Assembly (NCBI RefSeq): GCF_029714325.1 | Contig: NZ_CP121666.1 | Location: 6,231,001-6,295,000, forward strand | From: Bradyrhizobium sp. CB1717 | GTDB lineage: Bacteria; Pseudomonadota; Alphaproteobacteria; Rhizobiales; Xanthobacteraceae | Reading direction: 5' to 3' | DNA length: 64,000 nt | In this document: positions 18,625 through 27,655 of the stretch, in pieces | How the letters are laid out: the number at the start of each line of letters is the position of its first letter | Position numbering within the stretch: the stretch's first letter is position 1 | The notes under the pieces: generated by a model | Databases searched by the model: none | Told to the model about the DNA's origin: nothing | What the model saw: only the letters and a program-made list of their open reading frames with translations | Translations under genes and position numbers: made by a program

Positions 18625-19071
18625 TCAAGTAGGTCGCGACGCCGCAGGCTGGCCGGGCATCAGTGACTTGAGCTTGCTGGCGGTACGGATGACAAGGCCT
18701 AGCGGAGTCCGCCGGCAGAAGGCGACCTTCTTCACGCGATCTACGACGTGCCACTTGGCATGCGCACCGGTGCGGAACAAGATCACGTCTCCGGCGCCAT
18801 AACGCGTCGGCGCTGCACCATCGACCTCGAGCATGATTGATCCTTCGAGGATCACGACGGTCTCGTCGAAATGGTAATGCCAGTTGAACTTGCCTTCGGT
18901 GCAGGACCAAATCATCGTCCACCAAGTCTTGAACGCGCTCTTCGACAGAAGGTGCGAACGAGCTTCCGGGCGACCTTCAATGATCCACGACGGCTCGATG
19001 GGTGACGGCGTGAGTTCAAACGTCTCGCAATATGCCGCTTCAACAAGTCCGCGCATCTGCATCACTCGCAT
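18625..19071 (-). CDS. cupin-domain protein (DUF861/EutQ-like)
   Basis: 148 residues from the ATG at 19071. The frame extends to an ATG at 19170, but the added residues look unlike a protein start and the DNA just upstream of 19071 is AT-rich like a leader. The core is a small beta-barrel: PSWIIEGRPEARSHLLSKS, WTMIWSCTEGKFNWHYHFDE (cupin motif 1 with H-x-H), TVVILEGSIMLEVDG, YGAGDVILFRTGAHAKWHV (motif 2). This is the Cupin_3-type architecture, often a metal-binding isomerase or a sensor. It is monocistronic and points away from the DsrE gene. Substrate unknown. Confidence 0.72.
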   Translation of the reverse strand: MRVMQMRGLVEAAYCETFELTPSPIEPSWIIEGRPEARSHLLSKSAFKTWWTMIWSCTEGKFNWHYHFDETVVILEGSIMLEVDGAAPTRYGAGDVILFRTGAHAKWHVVDRVKKVAFCRRTPLGLVIRTASKLKSLMPGQPAASRPT

Positions 19072-19347
19072 TGTTTGATGTATATTTGGCTCCTTCTCAA
19101 CATATTCAGGCCTCAATTGAAGCCCGTGAAGATGTCGCCTTGTCGCACTCCCCGCTTCGTCGCGCACCATTACGGGGTACCTCGGCCCGGTAGGTTCGCG
19201 GACGGTGTTTTGCGCTGCTTCTGAGCGATCGACAGCTCCGCAACTTTCCCGAGTAGTGCTGGCAAACTGCGTGCTTCAACACCGCGCAGCGCGCGCTTCC
19301 ACCGCTATCTCAAAATGGGGCTTGCCGGCTGATATGCTGCCCTCTTT

Positions 19348-20397
19348 TTACGGCAGATTGTCGCGCAGAAAAATGTCGATGCGGATGCGCTCCTGGTCCG
19401 GGCTGATGGGTTCGCCCGAGCAATGCGCGAGCAGGACGCGCGCCGCGGAGCGCGCTTCGTGGCCGGGATCCTGATTGATGATCGCATCGAGCGTGCCGCG
19501 GACCAGGAAGCGCCGCGTGTGCTGGGTCAGTTCATGGGTGATCCAGACCACCGCGCGGGCGCGGCCCGAGGCCTCGAGCGCATCGGCGATGCCGCGGTTC
19601 CCGGCCCCGCAGCAATAGATGCCGCGGAGATCGGCATGGCGCGCGACCAGCGCGGCCGTGAGCTTCCGCGTCCGGTCACTGTCGTCGCGGCCCTCGAGGA
19701 CCGGAAGCGCGCGCAGGTTCGGATACTCGCTGGAGAGGATCTGATGGAAGCCGAATTGTCGCTCGGTGTGGTCGCGCAGCGACAACGATCCCGCGATCAC
19801 GGCAACCGTCCCCTCGCCGCCGGCGAGGAAACGTCCCATCAGCGTTGCCGCGGTCCGGCCCGCGGCCGGATTGTCAATTCCGACGTAATGGAGACGGCGC
19901 GCGCTCGGTGCATCCGACACAAGCGTCACGACGGCGACCCCGCGCGAAGCGAGTTCGTCGATCGCGGCGCGCACCCGGGGATGGTCGAGCGCGATGACAG
20001 CCACGCCCTGATAGGCCGGCGACAGAGTCTCCAGCGCGCCGGCGAGCACGTCCGGATCGAACACGTCGACATGGAGAATATCAATGAAGCCGCGCTGGCC
20101 GGCGAGCCACTCCGCGGTGCGCTGGACCTGCTCGGTCAGATTGGTCATGAAGCTGTTGCTGCCGGTCGGCAGCACGAAGGCGAAGCGGAAACTCTGCCCG
20201 CGCGCGAGCCGCGCCGCCGCGACGTCGGCGCGATAGCCGAGTTTCGCCACTGCAGCCTCGACTCGCGCGACCGTCTTGGCGCGCACGCCCTCGCGCCGAT
20301 TGACGACGCGGTCGACGGTGGCGAGCGAAACACCGGCCGCGCGCGCGACATCCTCGAGCGTGGCGCGAACGAGCGGCTGGGCCGCGCCGGCTGTCAT
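19348..20397 (-). CDS. LacI-family transcriptional regulator
   Basis: 349 residues from the ATG at 20397, which overlaps the stop of the ThuA-like gene (ATGA). The N-terminus has the LacI helix-turn-helix and hinge (TLEDVARAAGVSLATVDRVV, then RVEAAVAKLGYRAD). The rest is a periplasmic-binding-protein-like effector domain (FAFVLPTGSNSF, GVAVIALDHPRVRAAID, IYCCGAGNRGIADAL). It is the last gene of the sugar operon and is the obvious candidate regulator of it, sensing the imported sugar or a derivative. The VDRVVN hinge group is typical for rhizobial sugar-operon repressors. Confidence 0.9.
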   Translation of the reverse strand: MTAGAAQPLVRATLEDVARAAGVSLATVDRVVNRREGVRAKTVARVEAAVAKLGYRADVAAARLARGQSFRFAFVLPTGSNSFMTNLTEQVQRTAEWLAGQRGFIDILHVDVFDPDVLAGALETLSPAYQGVAVIALDHPRVRAAIDELASRGVAVVTLVSDAPSARRLHYVGIDNPAAGRTAATLMGRFLAGGEGTVAVIAGSLSLRDHTERQFGFHQILSSEYPNLRALPVLEGRDDSDRTRKLTAALVARHADLRGIYCCGAGNRGIADALEASGRARAVVWITHELTQHTRRFLVRGTLDAIINQDPGHEARSAARVLLAHCSGEPISPDQERIRIDIFLRDNLP

Positions 20398-21038
20398 TCG
20401 CGCGCCGCCCACAGCATGCCGCGGGTCATCAGCGTCCGGATCTCGGGCACGTCGAGCTCGTAGGCCCGGTGGCCGAGCGAGGAGTAGAACACCCTGCCGG
20501 CGCCGTAGCGCTTCTTCCACACCACGGGCATCACCACGCCCTCAATCCAGGGCGCGTGTTCTCCGGTGAAGGTCGTCGTCGCCAACACCTCGTTGGCGGG
20601 GTCGACATGCATGTAATACTGCTCGGAACGATGCTCGAAACTCTTGAGACCCTTCATGATGGGGTCTTCCGGCTTCGTCAAGTCGACCTTGTAATCGATG
20701 ATGTTACCGGGATGGGCAACCCACTGCCCGCCGCACAGGAACTGGTAGTCGACCGAATCGCGGAATGCATCGCACATCCCGCCATGATGGCCGGCGAGTC
20801 CGACCCCGCTGCGCACCGCCGCGCAGAGATTGAGCGCCTCCGCCTTCTCGATCTTCGACATGGTGTAGATCGGGATGATCAGCGACAGATCGTGGATCGC
20901 GGGATCGGCGAACGCCGCCGTCGTGGTCTCGATCCGCACCTCGAAGCCCTCGGCCTTCAACCAGCCGCGGATCATCGACGCGCAGAGATCGGGATCGTGC
21001 CCCGGCCAGCCGCCCCAAACAATCATTGCCTTGCGCAT
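20394..21038 (-). CDS. ThuA-like protein
   Basis: 214 residues from the ATG at 21038. It reads MRKAMIVWGGWPGHDPDLCA, IPIYTMSKIEKAEALNLCAA, SGVGLAGHHGGMCDAFRD, and a C-terminal GAGRVFYSSLGHRAYELDVP, the ThuA pattern (class I glutamine amidotransferase-like fold; HGG and the GRVFYxSLGH signature). ThuA acts with ThuB in 3-keto-disaccharide metabolism in Sinorhizobium, and ThuA-like proteins generally accompany Gfo/Idh/MocA dehydrogenases. Here the dehydrogenase gene lies immediately upstream, 10 bp away, supporting the same pairing. Confidence 0.85.
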   Translation of the reverse strand: MRKAMIVWGGWPGHDPDLCASMIRGWLKAEGFEVRIETTTAAFADPAIHDLSLIIPIYTMSKIEKAEALNLCAAVRSGVGLAGHHGGMCDAFRDSVDYQFLCGGQWVAHPGNIIDYKVDLTKPEDPIMKGLKSFEHRSEQYYMHVDPANEVLATTTFTGEHAPWIEGVVMPVVWKKRYGAGRVFYSSLGHRAYELDVPEIRTLMTRGMLWAARE

Positions 21039-21048
21039 GTCTCTGTCC

Positions 21049-22146
21049 TCAGTCGATCTGTCCGGTTTCGCGTCCGGCCGGCAGCATCGCCGGCCGCTCG
21101 ACGCGGCTCTCAATCTTGACCCGCCGCCCTTCGTCGGCGGAGGTCTGGAACGCCTCCATCACCTCCAGCACATGGAAGGCAAGCGCGCCGCTGGCGCGAT
21201 GCGGCCGGTTGCCCAGGATCGCGGAGGCCATGTCGGCGACGCCGATGGAACGGAACTCGCCCTCGACGTGACCGTGCGTGAGCGGCACCGTCTCCCACTC
21301 GCCACCGGTTCTGGCCAGTTGCACCTCGCCCCCGAAGCGGTTCGGGTCCGGCACCAGCATGGTGCCCTTGTCGCCCCAGATCTCGATCGGGGCATGGCGG
21401 TGCTTGGGCACGTCAAAACTCATTCCGATTGAGACAACCGCGCCGCTTTCGAATTCGAGCATGCCTGCGACATGCGTTGAAACCTCAACCGGGATCAGCG
21501 TGCCGTTCATCGGCTGGCTGGTGACCAGGCGCTCGGTTTTCGGACGCGCCGTCGAGCCCATTACGCTCGCAACCGGGCCGAGCAGTTGCACGAGATCGGT
21601 GATGTAATAGGGACCCATGTCGAGCATCGGCCCACCGCCGCGAAGATAGTAGAAACCCGGCGCCGGATGCCAGCGTTCATGGCCGGGACAGCCGAAGAAG
21701 GCGCTGCCCGCCACGGGCGTACCGATCGCGCCGTCGTCGATCAGTTTGCGCGCGGTCTGGTGTCCGCCGCCAAGGAACGTATCGGGCGCGCAGCCGACGC
21801 GGAGGTTCTTCTGCGCGGCAAGGTCCATCACCTTGCGCGCTTCCGTGGCGTTGATGCCGAGCGGCTTCTCGGAATGGACGTGCTTGCCGGCGCTCAGCAC
21901 CGCAAGGCTGACGTCGGTGTGGGCCAGCGGCACCGTGAGGTTGACGACGATCTCGACGTCGTCACGTCTCAGCAATTGATCGACCCGCATCGCCGGCAGC
22001 CCGAAGGCCGCACCCTGGCGCTCCGCGGCATCGCTGCGCATGTCGGCGAGCGCCTTGATCTCGAGGACGGGGAAGCGCTGGGCCGCCTTCAGATAGGCGG
22101 TACTGATGTTGCCGCAGCCGACGATTCCGATGCCTATCTTTCTCAT
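21049..22146 (-). CDS. Gfo/Idh/MocA-family dehydrogenase (ThuB-like position)
   Basis: 365 residues, full length. Rossmann motif IGIGIVGCGNISTAYLKAAQ at the N-terminus, the SEKPLGINATEA motif near residue 94 with the conserved lysine, and the substrate domain with DMGPYYITDLVQLLGPVAS. GGAGA lies 6 nt before the ATG. It probably oxidises the sugar (or a 3-position) imported by the adjacent ABC transporter. The gene order binding protein-permease-permease-dehydrogenase-ThuA recalls the thu operon of Sinorhizobium, but the substrate cannot be read from sequence. Confidence 0.9.
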   Translation of the reverse strand: MRKIGIGIVGCGNISTAYLKAAQRFPVLEIKALADMRSDAAERQGAAFGLPAMRVDQLLRRDDVEIVVNLTVPLAHTDVSLAVLSAGKHVHSEKPLGINATEARKVMDLAAQKNLRVGCAPDTFLGGGHQTARKLIDDGAIGTPVAGSAFFGCPGHERWHPAPGFYYLRGGGPMLDMGPYYITDLVQLLGPVASVMGSTARPKTERLVTSQPMNGTLIPVEVSTHVAGMLEFESGAVVSIGMSFDVPKHRHAPIEIWGDKGTMLVPDPNRFGGEVQLARTGGEWETVPLTHGHVEGEFRSIGVADMASAILGNRPHRASGALAFHVLEVMEAFQTSADEGRRVKIESRVERPAMLPAGRETGQID

Positions 22147-22168
22147 TATGTTCTCCGTGAGATGCCGT

Positions 22169-23017
22169 TCAGCCCTTGACCGCGCCCGCGGTCAGGCCGG
22201 CGACGATGTGCTTCTGCGCCAGAAGGAAGAGAATGACCGTCGGCAGGATGGTCAGCGTGATGAAGGCGAGGATCAGGTGCCACTCGGAGGAATACTCGCC
22301 CTGATAGACCATGATGCCGAGCGGCCAGGGATACAGCGCATCGGTGTTCAGCATCACCAGCGGCAACAGATAGGCGTTCCAGCTGTTGACGAAGGTGATC
22401 GTGCCGACGGTCGCCAGGATCGGCCTCGACAAAGGCAATGTCACGTAGCGGAAGAATTTGATGTAGCTGCAGCCGTCGACCAGCGCGGCCTCCAGCAGCT
22501 CGTAAGGGATATCCTTGAAGAAGCGCCGCAGCAGCAGCACGCTCATGGCGAGGCTGAAGGCAACCTGCGGCAGCGCAACGCCGAAATAAGTATCGAGCAG
22601 ACCGAGATCGCGCACCTTGATGAAGAGCGGCAGCACCGCGGTTGCGGCGGGAAACAGCAGGCCGAGCGTCAAATAACTCAGCAGCATCGAGCTGCCGTAG
22701 AACCTGACATGGGCGAAGGCGAACGCCGCCATCGAGGCCACGATCAGGGTCAATGTGACCGCGAGCGCCGAGATAATCAGCGAATTGCGCAACAGCTGCC
22801 AGTAGCGCGCGGAGAACAGGATGTCCGCATAGTTCTGCCATTCCCAGTGCTGCGGCAGGCCGAACGGATTGACGCGCAGTTCGCCGAGCGATTTGAACCC
22901 GCCGAGCACGGTCGCGAGCAGCGGCACCAGCACGAACACGGCGATGGCGGCAAGGAACAGCGCCCTGGACAATGCCGCGGGATCGAACGCCGCACGGGTG
23001 GTGCCGGTCCTACTCAT
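22169..23017 (-). CDS. ABC sugar permease, MalG/CUT1 type
   Basis: 282 residues from an ATG at 23017 that overlaps the previous gene by 8 nt. Six membrane segments; the conserved cytoplasmic EAA loop reads YELLEAALVDGCSYIKFFRY, followed by LPLSRPILATVGTITFVNSWN, and the C-terminus QKHIVAGLTAGAVKG is typical of MalG-type subunits. It forms a heterodimer with the preceding permease to translocate a carbohydrate. No ATPase gene follows in this operon. Confidence 0.9.
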   Translation of the reverse strand: MSRTGTTRAAFDPAALSRALFLAAIAVFVLVPLLATVLGGFKSLGELRVNPFGLPQHWEWQNYADILFSARYWQLLRNSLIISALAVTLTLIVASMAAFAFAHVRFYGSSMLLSYLTLGLLFPAATAVLPLFIKVRDLGLLDTYFGVALPQVAFSLAMSVLLLRRFFKDIPYELLEAALVDGCSYIKFFRYVTLPLSRPILATVGTITFVNSWNAYLLPLVMLNTDALYPWPLGIMVYQGEYSSEWHLILAFITLTILPTVILFLLAQKHIVAGLTAGAVKG

Positions 23018-23951
23018 CGCGCATGAACCATCGCTTGTAGGTGAAGGCAAAGGTCACGCAGATCGCGAACAGAATGACGCCTATCGCGCTGCCATAGCCG
23101 ACCCGCATCCGGGAGATGCCGTTGTTGTAGAGGAAGCTCACCATCGTGTTGGAGGAATCCGCCGGCCCCCCGCGCGTCAGCGGCATGACGAGATCGAACA
23201 GCTGCAGCGAGCCGATGATGGCGAAGAACACGGAGAGCCGGATGGTCGGATAGAGCAAAGGAATGACGACGTGGCGCAGGGTCTGCGTCCGCGTCGCGCC
23301 GTCGATGCGCGCGGCCTCGACTAGGCTCTTGTCGAGGCCCTGAAGCGCAGCGATGAACAGCATCATGTGGAAGCCAAAATATTTCCAGACGATCACGATC
23401 AGCACCGCCAGCATCGCGGTGTCGGTCGAGGCGAGCAAATGGGGCGGCTCGGCGCCGAAAGTGCGCCAGATCGAGGCGACGAGGCCGTAATCGCCATCAT
23501 AGACGAAGCTGAAGATTAGCCCGGTCGCGATCTCGGCCAGGATATAGGGCATGAAGAACAGCATGCGCAGCGCCACCGCGCCACGAAAGCGTTCCGCGAG
23601 CATCAAGGCGAGAGCGAGCGCAAGGGGCAGCTGGATCGCAAGCGAGACTGCGATGATCAGGCCGTTATTGCGCAAGGCGAGCCAGAAGGCGCGCGTTTCC
23701 AGCACGAAACGGTAATTGTCGAGGCCAATCCAGTTGGTCGGCCTGCCGAACCCGTTCCAGTTGAAGGCCGAGTACCACGCGGCTTCGCCGATCGGCAGCA
23801 CCACGAACAGCGTGAACAACAGCAGTGCCGGCGGCAAGAACAGGATCAGGACCGTGAAGCGGCCGTCCCAGCGGGGGCCGCGGACCGCGATCGGTGAGAA
23901 CGATGCCTCCGCAACGCCGATCGCCGGCGAGCTCGCGATCCGCCGGGCCAC
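23010..23951 (-). CDS. ABC sugar permease, MalF/CUT1 type
   Basis: 313 residues from a GTG at 23951, two nucleotides after the stop of the binding-protein gene; the frame is open far upstream but that part overlaps the binding protein. Six membrane segments after a short N-terminal tail. The EAA loop reads DKSLVEAARIDGATRTQTLR with HVVIPLLYPT following. It is the MalF-like partner of the next permease. Tight spacing makes one transcript from 25213 to 19348 very likely. Confidence 0.88.
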   Translation of the reverse strand: MARRIASSPAIGVAEASFSPIAVRGPRWDGRFTVLILFLPPALLLFTLFVVLPIGEAAWYSAFNWNGFGRPTNWIGLDNYRFVLETRAFWLALRNNGLIIAVSLAIQLPLALALALMLAERFRGAVALRMLFFMPYILAEIATGLIFSFVYDGDYGLVASIWRTFGAEPPHLLASTDTAMLAVLIVIVWKYFGFHMMLFIAALQGLDKSLVEAARIDGATRTQTLRHVVIPLLYPTIRLSVFFAIIGSLQLFDLVMPLTRGGPADSSNTMVSFLYNNGISRMRVGYGSAIGVILFAICVTFAFTYKRWFMRDE

Positions 23952-23953
23952 CC

Positions 23954-25213
23954 TCAATTGCCCTGCTTCCAGGCCGCCTCGATCGCCTTCGCAGCATCCT
24001 GCGGGCTCATGCTGCCGCCGGCGATCTCGGCAGTGACGTCGTTGACGACGCGGCCGACCGAGGGGCCAAGGCTCTGGTCGTAGAAGTTCTGGTGATAGTT
24101 CGATTTCGCGAGATTGGCCGCGATCAGCTTCATGAAGGAGTTGTTGAGACCGGCATCCGCGCCCTGCACCACCGGAATGATGAAGTTGCCCGCGGCCAGC
24201 CGCGTCTGCACGTCTTTGGAGACGAAGTACTTCAGGAAGTCGACCGCCTCCTTCGGCGAGCCCTTCGTGATCAGCCAGCCGGTGATGCCGCCAAGCGTAT
24301 CCGTCGGCGCGCCCTTGCCGCCTGATACGACCGGGAAATCGAACCAGCAGATCTTGTCCTCGGAAAGGCCCGTCTTGTCGGCCGCGAGCGCGCGCTGCAG
24401 ATGATAGACGGTGCTGATGGCGAGCGTCATCGCCGCCTTGCCGTCGCCGAAATAGCCGACCGCCTGCGGATTCTTGAAACCGAGGAAGCCGTTCTGGAAC
24501 GGCTGGAGATCGACGAGCTGCTTGAACAGCTCGCCGGATTTCTGGAAGGTCTCGCCGGCGAAGCCGCCATTCTCGCCGCGCAGCGCCGCGTCGAACGCCG
24601 GCTTGCCGCCGATGCGCACCGCAAGATGCGTCCAGTAGAAATGCAGCGGCCATTTGTCGGCGCCGCCGACCACGATCGGCGTCACGCCGGCGGCCTTGAG
24701 TGTCTTCACAGCCGTGAGCAGATCATCCCAGCTCTTGATAGCGCCGGGATCGACCTTCGCTTTCGCCATCAGCTCCTTGTTGCAGAGGAAACCGACCTGC
24801 GACAGCGCGGTCGGCAGACCGTAGACGCGACCGCTGCTGGTGAAGGCGGCGAGCGCGGCCGGCGTGAGGCTGTCGCTGTAACCCTTGACCTGATCGGTGA
24901 TGTCGTCGAGGACGCCGGCTTCGATCTGCGTCTTCAACACACCGCCGGCCCAGCTGTAGATGATGTTCGGCCGATCCTTGGATTGCAGGATGGTCGGCAG
25001 CTTGGCCTTGTAGGCCTCGTTCTCGAGGAACTGCATCTCGACCTTGACGCCCGAATGCGACGCCTCGTAGCTGCGCGCGACCTCCTCCCAGATCTTCACC
25101 TGGGCCGGATTGGCCTCGATGTGGAGCCATTTCACGGTTGTGTCGGCTGCGGCCAGATTGGCCCCAAGCAGGCATGCGGCAGCGGCGAGTCCCAGCTTCC
25201 CGAGCAGCCTCAT
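23954..25213 (-). CDS. ABC sugar-binding protein (extracellular family 1)
   Basis: 419 residues. I take the ATG at 25213 because GGGAGG lies 6 nt upstream; a GTG directly before it is in frame. Sec signal peptide LGLAAAACLLGANLAAADTT, then VKWLHIEANPAQVKIWEEVA and VEMQFLENEAYKAKLPTILQ, typical of family-1 sugar-binding proteins; GYFGDGKAAMTLA and LITKGSPKEAVDFLKYF appear later in the expected order. First gene of the operon with two permeases, dehydrogenase, ThuA-like protein and LacI regulator. The sugar is unknown. Confidence 0.92.
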   Translation of the reverse strand: MRLLGKLGLAAAACLLGANLAAADTTVKWLHIEANPAQVKIWEEVARSYEASHSGVKVEMQFLENEAYKAKLPTILQSKDRPNIIYSWAGGVLKTQIEAGVLDDITDQVKGYSDSLTPAALAAFTSSGRVYGLPTALSQVGFLCNKELMAKAKVDPGAIKSWDDLLTAVKTLKAAGVTPIVVGGADKWPLHFYWTHLAVRIGGKPAFDAALRGENGGFAGETFQKSGELFKQLVDLQPFQNGFLGFKNPQAVGYFGDGKAAMTLAISTVYHLQRALAADKTGLSEDKICWFDFPVVSGGKGAPTDTLGGITGWLITKGSPKEAVDFLKYFVSKDVQTRLAAGNFIIPVVQGADAGLNNSFMKLIAANLAKSNYHQNFYDQSLGPSVGRVVNDVTAEIAGGSMSPQDAAKAIEAAWKQGN

Positions 25214-25380
25214 CACATTCCTCCCAAGAGGTTCTTCTATTCTTTGGCTGCAATCCTGCCTTCAAATTTTGAGGTACGCAACTAAAATTCTGATCTATGA
25301 ACCTCACGACGGAAATGACTAAGGTTTGCGAGGGAAACGCGCGGCGCTTCGCACCGCCGCAAGCAAGTCGAGAGGTGTCC
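25214..25380. promoter_or_regulatory. divergent promoter region between sugar operon and SDR gene
   Basis: 167 bp between two divergent starts. Near the middle, 25262-25272 is a perfect 5-1-5 palindrome (TCAAA T TTTGA) in an AT-rich patch, a candidate operator. LacI-family sites usually carry a central CG, which is absent here, so assignment to the operon's LacI protein is tentative. Confidence 0.4.
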
Positions 25381-26139
25381 ATGGCCGCCATTTATTCTGA
25401 CCTCGCCGGCAAGGTCGTTCTCGTCACCGGCGGCGCATCGGGAATTGGCGCTGCGATCGTGCGGCGGTTCGCGCAGCAGAACAGCAAAGTCGTGTTTTTC
25501 GACATCAAGGCCGACGAAGGCTTTCGCCTTGCACGCGAATTGTCCGATCAAGGCCTCGATTCACATTTCCAGCACGTCGACCTCACCGATATCGCTGCGC
25601 TACGCGCCGGCGTCGTAGAAGCGCGCAACGCGCACGGCGCGATCAACATCCTCATCAACAATGCCGCGCATGACGAACGCCACAAGACCGAGGAGATGAC
25701 GCCGGAGTTTTGGGACGACCGCATCGCGGTGAACCTGAAGCACCAGTTCTTTGCCGCGCAGGCCGTGTTGCCGGACATGAAGGCAGCGAATGCCGGCGCG
25801 ATCATCAATTTCGGTTCGGTGTCGTGGATCGCCGGACAAGGCGGCATGGCCGCCTACACCGCCAGCAAATCGGGCGTGATCGGTCTCACGCGCTCTCTGG
25901 CGCGCGACTACGGCCCGTTCAATATCCGCGTGAATGCGATAGCACCGGGGTGGATCATGACCGAACGCCAGCTCGAGAAATGGATGACGCCACAGGGCGA
26001 GGTCGAACTGATGCAGCGGCAATGCCTGAAGCGCAGGCTCGTCCCCGACGAGGTCGCGAAATTCACCCTGTTCCTCGCCTCCGACGAAGCCTCCGCCTGC
26101 ACCGCTCAACACTACGTCGTCGATGGCGGCTGGGTGTGA
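25381..26139 (+). CDS. short-chain dehydrogenase/reductase
   Basis: 252 residues from the ATG at 25381 (GAGAGG 7 nt upstream; the open frame begins earlier at 25297 but lacks a site). Classical SDR motifs: KVVLVTGGASGIGAA near residue 12, INILINNAAHD (NNAA variant of NNAG), the catalytic S-Y-K with GSVSWIAGQGGMAAYTASKS, and NAIAPGWIMTERQ. Ends with the usual TAQHYVVDGGWV tail, indicating a complete protein. It is divergent from the sugar operon and may oxidise or reduce a sugar-derived intermediate, an inference from position. Confidence 0.92.
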   Translation: MAAIYSDLAGKVVLVTGGASGIGAAIVRRFAQQNSKVVFFDIKADEGFRLARELSDQGLDSHFQHVDLTDIAALRAGVVEARNAHGAINILINNAAHDERHKTEEMTPEFWDDRIAVNLKHQFFAAQAVLPDMKAANAGAIINFGSVSWIAGQGGMAAYTASKSGVIGLTRSLARDYGPFNIRVNAIAPGWIMTERQLEKWMTPQGEVELMQRQCLKRRLVPDEVAKFTLFLASDEASACTAQHYVVDGGWV

Positions 26140-26404
26140 CATGCTTGAGGCTGGTCGCAGCACCCGGACGCGAACTGGGAGCCGCGGATCCATCCCGCTG
26201 CATTGATCTTCGCCTGCTGCACCGCGAAACCATCTGCGCCGCAACATTCAAAAATGAGACTGCTCGTCAAGCCGGACGAGGCATCCACGCGTGCACCGCA
26301 TTCGACTTCGGCTAGCTTCCCCATAAAGTCGCGGGCCCATCGAGAGCCACGGGCGTCACGCCAGTTCGGCGCGGCAACAAATCGACGACACAGGGAGGAG
26401 CACA
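26140..26404. promoter_or_regulatory. leader/promoter region of the large plus-strand catabolic cluster
   Basis: 265 bp without a gene between the SDR gene and the Liv-type binding protein. It should contain the promoter for the cluster starting at 26405. I could not assign -35/-10 boxes or an AraC-type operator with confidence. The strong site GGGAGGAG lies just before the next start. Confidence 0.4.
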
Positions 26405-27655
26405 ATGTCGAAATGCAGTATCGGACTGCTCGCGCTGAGCAGCCTGTTTCTTTCAGGCGCAGCGATCGCCCAGGAAAAGATCAAGGTGGGCGTGACCGCG
26501 ACCCTCGAAGGCACCTACACGGTGCTCGGCGAGGACGGCATGCGCGGCCACCAGACGGCGCTTAATGTCCTTGGCAAGAAGATCGGTGACAAGGAGCTCG
26601 AATTCATCGTCGCCTCGACCGACGCGACGCCGGACTCCGCGGTGCGTGCAGTCCGCAAGCTGATCGAGCAGGACAAGGTGCAGATCCTGCTGTCGCCGCT
26701 CTCCGGCGACGAGGGCATCGCGGTGAAGAACTTCGCGAAGACCCACCCCGAGCTGACCTTCATCAACGCGGCATCCGGCGCGCAGGAAACCACCTATGTC
26801 GACCCTGCCCCGAACTTCTTCCGCTACAACATGGACGGCGCGCAGTGGCAGGTGGGCCTCGGCAAATACGCCTATGACGAGAAGAAGTATCGCAAGATCG
26901 CGACCGTCGGCGAGGACTATTCCTTCATCTACACCCAGGTGTTCGGGCTGGTGCTCGAGTTCTGCGGCGCCGGCGGACAGGTCACCAACAGGCAATGGGT
27001 GCCGCTCGGCACCAAGGACTTCGCCTCGGTCATCGCCGCCCTGCCCGACGACGTCGATGCCATCTATCTCGGACTTGGCGGCGCTGATGCCGTCAACTTC
27101 CTCAACCAGTATCAGCAGGCCGGCGGCAAGGCGCATCTGATGGGCGGTTCCATCATGATCGACCAGACCATCCTGTCGTCGAAGGGGAACGCGAAGAACG
27201 CCCTGATCGGCACCATCGCGGCGAGCGGCCAGGCCGACACCTGGGAGGACCCGGGCTGGCAAAAGTTCGTGAAGGCCTATCAGGACGCCTTCCCGCCCAA
27301 CAAGCGCTTCCCGAGCCCCTCGCTCCTGGCCACCAACTACTATGACTCGACCATGGCCCTGATCCTCGCGCTGCGTCAGGTCAACGGCGATCTCTCCAAC
27401 AACCAGGGGAAATTCAGAGAAGCGTTGGCCAAGATCGAGCTCGACGCGCCCAACGGCAAGATCAAGCTCGACTCCAATCGCCAGGCGATCGGCACCAATT
27501 TCGTCACCGAGGTCGTCGATGACGGCAAGGGCGCGCTGTTCAGCAAGGTGGTGAAGGTGATCCCGAATGTGAACCAGACGCTCGGCTATGATCCGGCGGT
27601 GTTCTCGAAGATCGGACTGCCGAGCCGCACCGTGCCGGAATGTAAGAAGTACTGA
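26405..27655 (+). CDS. Liv-type ABC substrate-binding protein
   Basis: 416 residues, Sec signal peptide ending SGAAIAQE, then IKVGVTATLEGTYTVLGEDG, the type 1 periplasmic-binding fold of LivJ-like proteins. IATVGEDYSFIYTQVFGLVL and DAIYLGLGGADAVNFLNQYQ are the usual second-domain strands. Family members bind amino acids, urea or aromatic acids, so substrate cannot be inferred from fold. It is the first gene of the plus-strand cluster and is separated from its permease genes by an AraC-type regulator. Ribosome site GGGAGGAG 4 nt upstream. Confidence 0.9.
   Translation: MSKCSIGLLALSSLFLSGAAIAQEKIKVGVTATLEGTYTVLGEDGMRGHQTALNVLGKKIGDKELEFIVASTDATPDSAVRAVRKLIEQDKVQILLSPLSGDEGIAVKNFAKTHPELTFINAASGAQETTYVDPAPNFFRYNMDGAQWQVGLGKYAYDEKKYRKIATVGEDYSFIYTQVFGLVLEFCGAGGQVTNRQWVPLGTKDFASVIAALPDDVDAIYLGLGGADAVNFLNQYQQAGGKAHLMGGSIMIDQTILSSKGNAKNALIGTIAASGQADTWEDPGWQKFVKAYQDAFPPNKRFPSPSLLATNYYDSTMALILALRQVNGDLSNNQGKFREALAKIELDAPNGKIKLDSNRQAIGTNFVTEVVDDGKGALFSKVVKVIPNVNQTLGYDPAVFSKIGLPSRTVPECKKY

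Noticed and set aside
23954..24653. Upstream extension of the MalF-type permease frame to 24653
   Set aside because: This part overlaps the sugar-binding protein gene and has arginine-rich shadow composition; the GTG at 23951 just after the binding-protein stop is the natural start.
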